Assembly (NCBI GenBank): GCA_016845175.1
Contig: JAERTD010000077.1
Span: forward strand, 62,001-126,000
DNA from: Bacteroidota bacterium
GTDB taxonomy: Bacteria > Bacteroidota > Bacteroidia > Bacteroidales > F082
DNA: 64,000 nucleotides
Direction: 5' to 3'
The position numbers and the translations under genes were made by a program. How positions within the stretch are numbered: the stretch's first letter is position 1; each line of letters opens with the position of its first letter. Shown piece after piece: positions 37,662 through 45,448 of this stretch. The notes under the pieces are model-generated. The model saw only the letters and a program-made list of their open reading frames with translations. It was not told the origin of the DNA and searched no databases.

Positions 37662-38294
37662 ATGAAAAAGACCATTGATTTAAATATATCGGGTATTGCT
37701 TTTCACCTGGATGAAGATGCCTATGCCAAGCTAAAAAAGTATCTGGATGAGATTAATAAACACTTCTCAAATAAAAAAGGTCATGCAGATATAATAAATG
37801 ATATAGAAAACAGAATTGCAGAGCTATTCCAGCAAAAACTCAGCGCAAAAAAGCAAGTGATCAGTATTGAAGATGTAGAAGAGGTAATTGGAATCATGGG
37901 CCACCCTTCAGACTTTGATCATGATTCAGAAGAGGAGTATCAGGCTCCCAAAACTCGTTCCAACAAACAAAGACGCTTGTATCGTAATCCTGATGATCGT
38001 TTATTAGGTGGCGTTTGCTCTGGACTGGGAGGCTATTTCAATATCGATACAGTTTGGGTTCGTCTGGCCTTTTTCATTGCCATTTGGCTGGGTGGTGTAT
38101 CAGTATTGGTATATCTGATCCTGTGGATTATTATACCTCCAGCAAGAACAGTGGCCGAGAAACTTGAAATGCAAGGGGACCCTGTTACCATAGCCAATAT
38201 TGAGAAGTCAATTCGTGAAGAAGTCAATGAAATCAAAGACAAATTGGAAGATCTGACGGAACAGGCCAAGCAAACGTTCAGAAAGAAGACTTAG
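37662..38294 (+). CDS. PspC-domain membrane protein
   Basis: A 210-residue protein. The N-terminal part (KKTIDLNISGIAFHLDEDAYAKLKKYL ... VEEVIGIMGHPSDF) is the cytoplasmic domain usual in Bacteroidota PspC proteins, containing a repeated charged helix. A PspC domain follows (RRLYRNPDDRLLGGVCSGLGGYF, then membrane helices VRLAFFIAIWLGGVSVLVYLILWIIIP). The C-terminus is a charged coiled coil. It may sense or protect the inner membrane under stress. It is co-transcribed with PadR. Confidence 0.92.
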   Translation: MKKTIDLNISGIAFHLDEDAYAKLKKYLDEINKHFSNKKGHADIINDIENRIAELFQQKLSAKKQVISIEDVEEVIGIMGHPSDFDHDSEEEYQAPKTRSNKQRRLYRNPDDRLLGGVCSGLGGYFNIDTVWVRLAFFIAIWLGGVSVLVYLILWIIIPPARTVAEKLEMQGDPVTIANIEKSIREEVNEIKDKLEDLTEQAKQTFRKKT

Positions 38295-38384
38295 CCCAAT
38301 GGCATCAGTTTGTAAGGTTCAGGATTGATGCATACTCATACTAAATGCTTTGAATCAACGTTGGATTAAAGAGCCATCATCCCT

Positions 38385-38624
38385 ATGAAAACCAGAATAT
38401 TTACTTTTTTTATCGGTATACTGATCATAGTCGTCACAGGGTGTATATATTCCTGTATGGAGGATAAAAACACACACAAACAATCTGATACGCATCAGCA
38501 AATAAACAAAGGAAGTATTCCACCTGTTTCCAATACGAAGGCAAAAAAACCTTCAATAAACTCAAATTCTAAGGGCGACTATTCGGGCGATATTATCAAT
38601 ATGGCTTCCACAAGATGGATTTAA
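38385..38624 (+). CDS. Small putative lipoprotein
   Basis: A 79-residue polypeptide. Residues 1-20 are a signal with lipobox VVTGC; the rest is polar and low-complexity (KQSDTHQQINKG, NSNSKGDYSGD). The absence of known homology and the low-complexity tail make it a modest prediction. It starts 90 bases after the PspC gene. Confidence 0.5.
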   Translation: MKTRIFTFFIGILIIVVTGCIYSCMEDKNTHKQSDTHQQINKGSIPPVSNTKAKKPSINSNSKGDYSGDIINMASTRWI

Positions 38625-38681
38625 TTAGTATTTCTTTTTCTCAATATTTTAACAACAGGCTACCTTCCAACTCCAAACAAC

Positions 38682-38713
38682 TTTTCTATTTAGACTCATT
38701 TTAACTACCTTTG
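38682..38713 (+). promoter_or_regulatory. Putative promoter for the E1 fusion gene
   Basis: TACCTTTG (38706-38713) fits TAnnTTTG, and a TTTT at 38682-38685 lies 20 bases upstream in the -33 position. The start codon is 22 bases further downstream. Confidence 0.5.
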
Positions 38714-38735
38714 CACACCTTAGATTTAAAGTGTA

Positions 38736-41174
38736 ATGTCGAAGAAAAGAAGCCCCAAAACATCTGAAAATATTCTTAAAAAACTAAATCTCAGCAAATC
38801 TGACATCCTTGATGATTTCAGGATTGCCCATGAAAGCCGACAAGCCAGTCTTCTGGGTCGGCGTGAGGTACTCACCGGAAAAGCCAAATTCGGCATTTTT
38901 GGAGATGGAAAGGAAGTCCCACAATTGGCCATGGCAAGGGTTTTTCAAAATGGGGATTGGCGTTCGGGCTATTATCGCGACCAAACCTTTATGCTGGCTG
39001 CTGGAATGATGCAGCTGGAAGAAGTTTTTGCTCAATTGTATGGGGATACCAATCCAGCGGCAAACCCTGCCAATGGTGGCCGACTCATGAACAATCATTT
39101 TGCTACTCGTAGTTTGGATGACAGTGGTCAGTGGAAAAATCTGATGAAGCAAAAAAACTCTTCAGCTGACTCCTCACCCACTGCCAGTCAGATGCCCAGG
39201 TTATTGGGCTTAGCACAAGCTTCTAAGCTGTATAAGTCTTTAGAAGGGCCCTCTGATTTTAAGCAGTTTAGTAGTAAAGGCAAGGAAGTGGCATTTGGTA
39301 CTATCGGTGATGCCTCCACTTCGGAAGGCCATTTTTTTGAAACCATGAATGCAGCCGGTGTCATACAAGTTCCATTGGCGATGTCGGTATGGGATGATGG
39401 CTGGGGCATCTCGGTTCCCAACAAGCATCAAACTACCAAGGGTAGTATTTCTGAAATCATGAGCGGTTTTGAAAAGAAAGCCAACACCAATGGATTCTAT
39501 ATCTTCAAGGACCACTGTTTTGATTACTCTTCCCTCATAGAAACCTACAGAAAAGGTATCGATCTTTGTAGAAATGAACAGGTTCCAGTATTGTTTCATA
39601 TAATGGGATGCACTCAGCCCCAGGGACATTCCACCTCAGGTTCTCATGAACGATATAAATCGAAGGAGCAGCTTGAAAATGAACGCAACAACGATTGTTT
39701 ACTCAGGATGCGAGAATGGATTCTTCAGGAAGCCATTGCCACTGAAGATGAATTAAATACCATCGAAAAAGAGGCCGTTAAGAGGGCCCGAGATGCCAGA
39801 AAAAATGCCTGGGCAGATTTTCAGAAACCATTAGTCCGCAAGAAAGATGAATTCTTAAAACTTGTGGATATTACTACCTGTAGTTGTGCGCAAACAGAAG
39901 CCATCGATTCCATTAAAAAGGAATTAGGTCCCATAGGCGAACCCATTTATAAGGACATCATTTCATCCGGCAAGAAAATCCTAAGGCTAATCTGTGACAG
40001 CTGCAGCAACCCGGAAAACTCATTAAAAACCAATGTGAGTCGGTGGCTTGAGAAAGAAATGGCTGAGGCCCATACACGCTACAGTTCGCATTTATACAGC
40101 GAGTCAGAAAAAGCAGCTGAAAAAATTCAAACGGTAGCACCCATTTACAACGACGACAGTAAAATGGTTACCGGAAGAGAGATTTTAAGGGATAATTTCG
40201 ATCATATTTTTGGCCACAATCCCTGGGTAGTAGCCTTTGGTGAAGATGTAGGTCAAATAGGCGGTGTAAACCAAACCTATGAAGGTCTACAGGAAAAATA
40301 TGGTAAGGAAAGGATATTCGACACAGGCATACGGGAAGCTACCATCATAGGACAGGGAATAGGATTAGCCATGCGCGGCTGGAGACCCATTGCTGAAATC
40401 CAGTATTTCGACTACTTACTCTATGGACTACAACTTCTTAGTGATGATTTGGCCACCTTACACTACAGAACCCGGGGCGGTCAGAAGGCACCCATGATTA
40501 TTAGTACCCGGGGACACCGACTCGAAGGCATCTGGCATTCAGGTTCCCCTTTAAGTATGGTGATAAATTCCATCCGGGGTGTACATGTGGCTGTTCCGAG
40601 AGATATGACCACAGCAGCTGGTTTTTATAATACCTATCTCGAATCGGATCAACCGGTACTCATCATTGAACCACTTAATGCCTACCGTTTACGAGAAAAG
40701 TATCCGGATAACTTAGGTGAATTAAAATCTCCTGTGGGGGTCCCTCAGGTTTTACATGAAGGAACAGATGTTACCCTGGTTACCTATGGATCTTGTGTTC
40801 GAATTGCAGAAGATGCCGTACAACAATTGAAAGCCTTTAATATCAGTGTGGAACTTATCGATGTACAAACACTCATTCCATTCGACACTCATCATATCAT
40901 TTCAGAATCACTGAAGAAGACCAATAAGATAATCTTCTTTGATGAAGATGTTCCTGGTGGGGCTACTGCCTATATGATGCAGAAAGTTATGGAGGTACAA
41001 CAGGGTTACTTCCAATTGGACATGGAGCCTAAAACCCTAACAGCCAAAGCCCACAGGGCTGCATATAGCTCAGATGGTGATTATTTTTCCAACCCCAATG
41101 CTGAGGATGTATTTGATTCGGTATATAATTTGATGCATGATTACAACCCATCGTTGTATCCTAAGATATTTTAG
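38736..41174 (+). CDS. Fused E1 alpha-beta subunit of a 2-oxo acid dehydrogenase (branched-chain type)
   Basis: An 812-residue protein. Residues 25-375 are the thiamine-diphosphate-binding alpha half (SGYYRDQTFMLAAGM, the TPP/Mg motif GDASTSEGHFFETMNAAG at 191-208, WGISVPN, GHSTSGSHERY). Residues about 465-812 are the beta half (ILRDNFDHIFGHNPWVVAFGEDV, HRTRGGQKAP-like YRTRGGQKAPMII, FDEDVPGGATAYM). The two are joined by a linker with two cysteine pairs, CSC (382/384) and CDSC (420/423). It decarboxylates 2-oxo acids for the E2 lipoyl core. Branched-chain substrates are the usual reading for this fusion in Bacteroidota, but not proven. Confidence 0.9.
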   Translation: MSKKRSPKTSENILKKLNLSKSDILDDFRIAHESRQASLLGRREVLTGKAKFGIFGDGKEVPQLAMARVFQNGDWRSGYYRDQTFMLAAGMMQLEEVFAQLYGDTNPAANPANGGRLMNNHFATRSLDDSGQWKNLMKQKNSSADSSPTASQMPRLLGLAQASKLYKSLEGPSDFKQFSSKGKEVAFGTIGDASTSEGHFFETMNAAGVIQVPLAMSVWDDGWGISVPNKHQTTKGSISEIMSGFEKKANTNGFYIFKDHCFDYSSLIETYRKGIDLCRNEQVPVLFHIMGCTQPQGHSTSGSHERYKSKEQLENERNNDCLLRMREWILQEAIATEDELNTIEKEAVKRARDARKNAWADFQKPLVRKKDEFLKLVDITTCSCAQTEAIDSIKKELGPIGEPIYKDIISSGKKILRLICDSCSNPENSLKTNVSRWLEKEMAEAHTRYSSHLYSESEKAAEKIQTVAPIYNDDSKMVTGREILRDNFDHIFGHNPWVVAFGEDVGQIGGVNQTYEGLQEKYGKERIFDTGIREATIIGQGIGLAMRGWRPIAEIQYFDYLLYGLQLLSDDLATLHYRTRGGQKAPMIISTRGHRLEGIWHSGSPLSMVINSIRGVHVAVPRDMTTAAGFYNTYLESDQPVLIIEPLNAYRLREKYPDNLGELKSPVGVPQVLHEGTDVTLVTYGSCVRIAEDAVQQLKAFNISVELIDVQTLIPFDTHHIISESLKKTNKIIFFDEDVPGGATAYMMQKVMEVQQGYFQLDMEPKTLTAKAHRAAYSSDGDYFSNPNAEDVFDSVYNLMHDYNPSLYPKIF

Positions 41175-41289
41175 TCGGACCACTGCCATTCCCTTATGAA
41201 TTAACATTTCTTACATCTTCACGGCCTGGTGTTAATGAAACTTTAACCTTTCGGTTGATCATTTTCATGGTTTTGGCATACAATTTGAA

Positions 41290-41326
41290 TTTTTCATGAT
41301 GAACCAATATGCTACATCATGAAAAA
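41290..41326 (+). repeat. Inverted repeat enclosing the VWA gene start codon
   Basis: TTTTTCATGATG (41290-41301) and CATCATGAAAAA (41315-41326) are perfect 12-base arms with a 13-base loop. The right arm contains the ATG at 41319, so the RNA hairpin would hide the initiation codon. Confidence 0.8.
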
Positions 41327-42425
41327 ACTTCGCCTGCCTTTCCTATTACTTGTTCTCCTCCCCTGCCTTGGTGTTCATCTTCAGGCCGCTACCTCCATTA
41401 AAGTTGCTCTGATACTGGATACTTCAAATAGCATGGATGGCCTCATCGACCAGGCCAAATCACAGCTTTGGAGTGTGGTCAACGAACTTTCCAATGCCCG
41501 TTGTGATGGTGATATCCCTGAACTCGAAATTGCTTTATACGAATACGGTAACGATGCTTTACCCATGCGAGAAGGTTATATCCGTCTGGTAAGCAGCTTC
41601 ACTTCTGATCTTGACCTCATTTCAGAAAAACTTTTTGCACTACGTACTGATGGTGGCAGTGAGTACTGTGGTCATGTTATACAAACTACCCTAAAGCAAC
41701 TGGATTGGGAAGAGTATCCAAAGGATCTCAAACTGATTTTCATCGCCGGCAACGAAGCTTTCGACCAGGGTAAAATTAGTTATCGTGAGGTTTGCAAAAC
41801 AGCCCGTGATCATGATATTACGGTTAATACTATTTTTTGCGGCCCGTTCAAGGAAGGTGTTAACACCCATTGGAAAGATGGTGCGTACATCGGTGGGGGT
41901 GATTATATGAATATTGATCAGGATTGTAAATATGTTCATATCAAATCTCCTTATGATGACCGGATTATGGAAATGAACCAAGAGCTCAACAAAACCTATA
42001 TTGCTTACGGACCACACGGGAAAAAAGCCATAGCACGACAGTCAGAACAGGACATGAATGCCTACGACATGAACACATCAGTAGCCATAAAAAGAACCAG
42101 TTCTAAAAGCCTTTCTGCCTACAAAAACACCCATTGGGATTTGGTTGATGCCAGTAGTGAAAGCGGTTTTTCCATTGAAAGTATTGATATTGAATCCTTA
42201 CCTGAGGAAATGAGAGAATTGAGCCAAGAAGAAAAGCTCGATTATATCGCTTCTAAGAAAGAAGAAAGAGCTGTCATACAGGCCGAAATTAAAATCTTAT
42301 CCAGTAAGCGCGATGCCTATGTTTCGAGTAAACGAGCTGAAGATGAAGGTGCTAATATGCTTGACCAGGTGATTATTCAGGCAGTTAAAAAACAAGCCAT
42401 CGCCAAGAATTACCATTTCCAATAG
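41319..42425 (+). CDS. Secreted von Willebrand factor A domain protein
   Basis: A 368-residue protein with a signal peptide (LRLPFLLLVLLPCLGVHLQA). The VWA domain (about residues 25-230) has the MIDAS motif DTSNSMDG, then LFALRTDGGSEYCGHVI and KLIFIAGNEAFDQG. The rest is charged and helical, with a long alpha segment near the end (EERAVIQAEIKILSSKRDAYV). Cysteines in NTIFCGPF, YCGH and QDCKY may form disulfides. VWA proteins usually bind partners or ligands through a metal; the partner is unknown. A hairpin covers the start codon (see repeat). A terminator follows. Confidence 0.88.
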   Translation: MKKLRLPFLLLVLLPCLGVHLQAATSIKVALILDTSNSMDGLIDQAKSQLWSVVNELSNARCDGDIPELEIALYEYGNDALPMREGYIRLVSSFTSDLDLISEKLFALRTDGGSEYCGHVIQTTLKQLDWEEYPKDLKLIFIAGNEAFDQGKISYREVCKTARDHDITVNTIFCGPFKEGVNTHWKDGAYIGGGDYMNIDQDCKYVHIKSPYDDRIMEMNQELNKTYIAYGPHGKKAIARQSEQDMNAYDMNTSVAIKRTSSKSLSAYKNTHWDLVDASSESGFSIESIDIESLPEEMRELSQEEKLDYIASKKEERAVIQAEIKILSSKRDAYVSSKRAEDEGANMLDQVIIQAVKKQAIAKNYHFQ

Positions 42426-42450
42426 CACTTCATTTAACTTATTCAAGGAT

Positions 42451-42478
42451 AAAGGGATGTACGCATCCCTTTTTTTTT
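42451..42478 (+). terminator. Terminator after the VWA gene
   Basis: AGGGATG pairs with CATCCCT around TACG, extended by A/T pairs, with an eight-T run. Confidence 0.88.
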
Positions 42479-42659
42479 ATCACTTGTGCACATCGTGTAT
42501 CGAACCTGATGAGAAGTAAGTGTGAGTAGCACTAACTTTGCTCCACGATATAAAATGATGTCCCATGGAAATTGGTCTGAGATTAATGCTTACAAAAACA
42601 AGCTGTCAAAGAAGTGATTGGCCTGATTGTTGCGTAGTCCCTACTTGATATTTTTGAAC

Positions 42660-42667
42660 TACTTTTG
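42660..42667 (+). promoter_or_regulatory. Putative -7 element for the LpxR-like gene
   Basis: TACTTTTG (TAnnTTTG) lies nine bases before the ATG, which would give a very short leader. No -33 box at the right distance is obvious. Confidence 0.4.
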
Positions 42668-42676
42668 CAATACTAA

Positions 42677-43882
42677 ATGCTATTCAAATTTTCAAATACC
42701 GTAATCATTGGGATGCTGCTGTTGCTGCTTGGCGCTTGTATTACAGAATCTGATCAGGTTTATCGCAGCACCAACGCTGACGGCAGGCTCATTTATTACC
42801 AGAAAGCATCTGTTAATGAGCTGGATATGAAAAATCACGCCATTAATGAGGTCTTGGTATCCGATACCCTTTCAGCATTTATTTATCAGGCGACCCATAT
42901 TTCTGTTGAAAGCAATCTGGTGGAGTCGAACTTGCAGGAATTAAGCTCTAAGAAACTTATTATAAATCACTTAGATACTAGTCCTATATCCATGGCAAAC
43001 ATTGAGGATTGGAATTTTGCTCCCACAGATCCCTGGATCTTAAAGCTGCATTTTGACAATGATATTTTTAATAATACGGACTATTATTATACCAACGGAG
43101 CACAAATTAGTCTCGTTACTCCCATGGCCAATCAATCACCCTTGAATCTGATTTTTCCAAAATCGAGAAACAATCATTTGGATTTAAAAGGTTTTTCCAT
43201 TACTCAAAACATCTATACCCCAACCAATCCTGATGTTTCTGAAGTAATGACGGGCGACAGACCATTCTCATCTTATTTGACCATTGGACAATTTCGCGAG
43301 AGTTATGACCTTACCAGGAGGATTAGCTTTAAAAGCAGTCTTGATATGGGAGTCATGGGACCCGCAGCTATGGGAGATTATGTACAGAGTTCCATACATG
43401 AAATAAATCCTGTTGGCTGGCGAAATCAAATACAGAACGACTTTGTGCTGAATTACCATCTACAAGTGGAAAAAGGTCTGATCTCCAATCCTGCATTCGA
43501 ATTAAATGTAATGGCTAAGATGGATGTGGGCACACTATACAACAGGGCTTCTGCCGGACTGGATATGCGCCTGGGTAGTTTTACACCAGTGTACAGAGGA
43601 ACTGTTTGGAACAATGGTCCTTTTCAATATTGGTTCAGCTTAAAAGGTGAGCTTAGTGGTGTTGCCTATGATGCCACACTACAGGGGGGCCTTTTTAACG
43701 AAAAAAACCCGTATACCATACCAGCCCACGACATCAATCGCCTGGTTGTTAAAGCCAGTATTGGATTTGCTGCCTATTATAAAAACTATGGGCTGGAGTT
43801 TGAGAATTTCTATTGGTCACCTGAGTTTAATGGGGCCTACGATTTTAGGTATGGACGCCTGAGTATTATTGCAAAGTTTTAA
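42677..43882 (+). CDS. LpxR-family lipid A 3'-O-deacylase with lipoprotein-type start
   Basis: A 401-residue protein. From about residue 118 it matches LpxR: LHFDNDIFNNTDYYYTNGAQIS (with N128, D129), ITQNIYTPTNPD, DRPFSSYLTIGQ, MGVMGPAAMGDYVQSSIHEINPVGW with the candidate catalytic H241, and aromatic barrel strands to the C-terminus. LpxR removes the 3'-acyloxyacyl group of lipid A at the outer membrane. Unusually, the N-terminus has a lipobox-like LLLLGAC (C21) and a further 95 polar residues before the barrel. Either the family member is lipid-anchored or the region is a plain signal and linker. Confidence 0.82.
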   Translation: MLFKFSNTVIIGMLLLLLGACITESDQVYRSTNADGRLIYYQKASVNELDMKNHAINEVLVSDTLSAFIYQATHISVESNLVESNLQELSSKKLIINHLDTSPISMANIEDWNFAPTDPWILKLHFDNDIFNNTDYYYTNGAQISLVTPMANQSPLNLIFPKSRNNHLDLKGFSITQNIYTPTNPDVSEVMTGDRPFSSYLTIGQFRESYDLTRRISFKSSLDMGVMGPAAMGDYVQSSIHEINPVGWRNQIQNDFVLNYHLQVEKGLISNPAFELNVMAKMDVGTLYNRASAGLDMRLGSFTPVYRGTVWNNGPFQYWFSLKGELSGVAYDATLQGGLFNEKNPYTIPAHDINRLVVKASIGFAAYYKNYGLEFENFYWSPEFNGAYDFRYGRLSIIAKF

Positions 43883-43885
43883 TTT

Positions 43886-44194
43886 ATGAAACCGAAAAAC
43901 AATGGTGGAGGCAAGTCGATAGCTTCTGCACAGCCAGATACACAGATAGAATTTCCAGTAAGTTTTGAACTAAAAGCTGTTATGGAGGCAACACTCAGTG
44001 ATGAGGAAAATAAGAGCAATCTTGAAGCCCTCTTTAATGGTCAGGATGTGCCCAACCAATTCTTACACTTAAAACCATCCAGCAAGGGTAAATATGTGAG
44101 TTATACTTATCGTATCATATTGTTGAGTCGTAAAGAGATGGACGATCTGTATATGGGATTAAAGACGGTGAAAGGCCTTAAATTTGCCTTATGA
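43886..44194 (+). CDS. DUF493/YbeD-like small protein
   Basis: A 102-residue protein that aligns by eye with E. coli YbeD: FPVSFELKAVMEATL, then LKPSSKGKYVSYTYRI (YbeD has VKPSSKGNYHS) and YMGLKTVKGLKFAL. The family has an ACT-like fold and a proposed regulatory role; no mechanism is known. It follows the LpxR gene by three bases and overlaps crcB by four, so it belongs to this five-gene run. Confidence 0.8.
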   Translation: MKPKNNGGGKSIASAQPDTQIEFPVSFELKAVMEATLSDEENKSNLEALFNGQDVPNQFLHLKPSSKGKYVSYTYRIILLSRKEMDDLYMGLKTVKGLKFAL

Positions 44195-44565
44195 TTCAAA
44201 AGATACTTGCCGTTGCCCTTGGAGGTAGTATTGGGGCAGTTACCAGATATTTAGTCTATCTATTTTTCGATCGTAGCTGGAACCAATCCTTTCCATGGTC
44301 AACCTTGGCAGTAAACCTTATTGGATCATTTTTTATTGGGCTACTCTGGGGTTATTTTGGCAAGTCTTTCGTTTCACCTGGTGTTCGTCTGCTTTTATTC
44401 GTAGGTATTTTGGGAAGCTTCACTACTTTTTCGACCTTTGCTTTTGATGTATTTAGTTTAACAAAAGATGGTGAAATAAAGCAAATGATCTATTATATTT
44501 TAGCCACCAATATTCTTGGAATTGGACTGGCTTTTGCAGGATTCTATCTATCACGTTTATACTAA
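44191..44565 (+). CDS. crcB: Fluoride ion channel CrcB/Fluc
   Basis: A 124-residue four-helix membrane protein. It has GGSIGAVTRYLVYLFF, WSTLAVNLIGSFFIGLLWG with the conserved asparagine, and GILGSFTTFSTFAFD, the fluoride-path phenylalanine region. It exports fluoride as a dual-topology dimer. No fluoride riboswitch is recognisable upstream, since the start overlaps the preceding gene by four bases. The next ATG overlaps the stop (TAATG). Confidence 0.95.
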   Translation: MIQKILAVALGGSIGAVTRYLVYLFFDRSWNQSFPWSTLAVNLIGSFFIGLLWGYFGKSFVSPGVRLLLFVGILGSFTTFSTFAFDVFSLTKDGEIKQMIYYILATNILGIGLAFAGFYLSRLY

Positions 44566-45137
44566 TGATTAGCCTTGAACCTTTCTACAACTGGCGCTCG
44601 CTTTATGTGGCAAGTGAAGACCCGCGGTCTCCGTTTTATGGCAATGAATATTCTGAGTTTTACGCATCCAATACTGTATATGATTATTTTATCCATCCTC
44701 AATGGGATGAGTTGGGATCCCCTACTCTGTATTTAAAAGTTTTGTTTTCAGACTACAATCTTGGCTATTCCATCATTGAACTCATTGGAGAATGGAATGA
44801 TGCCATTGGTAACGATATTATGTACTTCTACCAGAATGTGATCGAACTTCAATTGGGAGAAGGCATCAATAAATTCATCCTCATCGGAGAAAACGTACTG
44901 AATTATCATTCTGATATTTCGGATTATTATGAAGAATGGTTTGACAATCTGGGAGAAGATGGTTGGATTGTTGGCTTAAATTTCCGCGACCATATTATCA
45001 AAGAATTCATTGAGGCAGGAATCGATTATTATGTTGCCTTTGGAGGTAGTTTTGATGAAACAGAATGGCGCAACCTTTTTCCTGATCAGCTTTTTGAGGT
45101 CATTAAACTACAAATGGGCAAACGACTGGGATCATGA
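44565..45137 (+). CDS. Conserved-looking hypothetical protein, acidic and aromatic-rich
   Basis: A 190-residue soluble protein with no domain I recognise. It is rich in aromatic and acidic residues (EPFYNWRSLYVASEDPRSPFYG; YFIHPQWDELGSPTLYLK). The middle has KFILIGENVLNYHSDISDYYEEWF and the end GIDYYVAFGGSFDETEW. It overlaps crcB by one base and acyP by four, so it is translated in the same unit. The tight coupling suggests a shared role, but I cannot name it. Confidence 0.75.
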   Translation: MISLEPFYNWRSLYVASEDPRSPFYGNEYSEFYASNTVYDYFIHPQWDELGSPTLYLKVLFSDYNLGYSIIELIGEWNDAIGNDIMYFYQNVIELQLGEGINKFILIGENVLNYHSDISDYYEEWFDNLGEDGWIVGLNFRDHIIKEFIEAGIDYYVAFGGSFDETEWRNLFPDQLFEVIKLQMGKRLGS

Positions 45138-45409
45138 ACGAGCGAAAATCAGTACAAATAAGAGTATATGGAAGGGTACAGGGAGTAGGTTTCAGGTATT
45201 ACACCCATAAAAAAGCCCAAGAACTGGACGTAAAAGGTTATGTCAGGAATCGTCCGGATGGTACAGTTTATATTGAAGCTGAAGCTTCATCCGATCAACT
45301 GGAAAGATTTATCCTATGGTGTGAATCAGGCCCATCCTGGGCCAGGGTTAGCCGAATTGAACATCAATTTGTGAGCCTGATTGGTTATGACTCCTTTGTT
45401 GTCAGATAG
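45134..45409 (+). CDS. acyP: Acylphosphatase
   Basis: A 91-residue protein of standard length. The catalytic GRVQGVGFRYYTHKKAQEL contains the phosphate-binding arginine, and GYVRNRPDGTVYIEAEA the catalytic asparagine region. It hydrolyses acyl phosphates such as carbamoyl or 1,3-bisphosphoglycerate. Its start overlaps the preceding gene by four bases; it ends the DUF493-crcB-unknown-acyP run. Confidence 0.95.
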   Translation: MNERKSVQIRVYGRVQGVGFRYYTHKKAQELDVKGYVRNRPDGTVYIEAEASSDQLERFILWCESGPSWARVSRIEHQFVSLIGYDSFVVR

Positions 45410-45448
45410 GCCAACATCAGGCTTAAATGAAAGTAAATTATCTATTTC

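Noticed and set aside
44060-44190. Fluoride riboswitch before crcB
   Set aside because: crcB starts inside the coding end of the DUF493 gene, and no aptamer-like sequence is visible.
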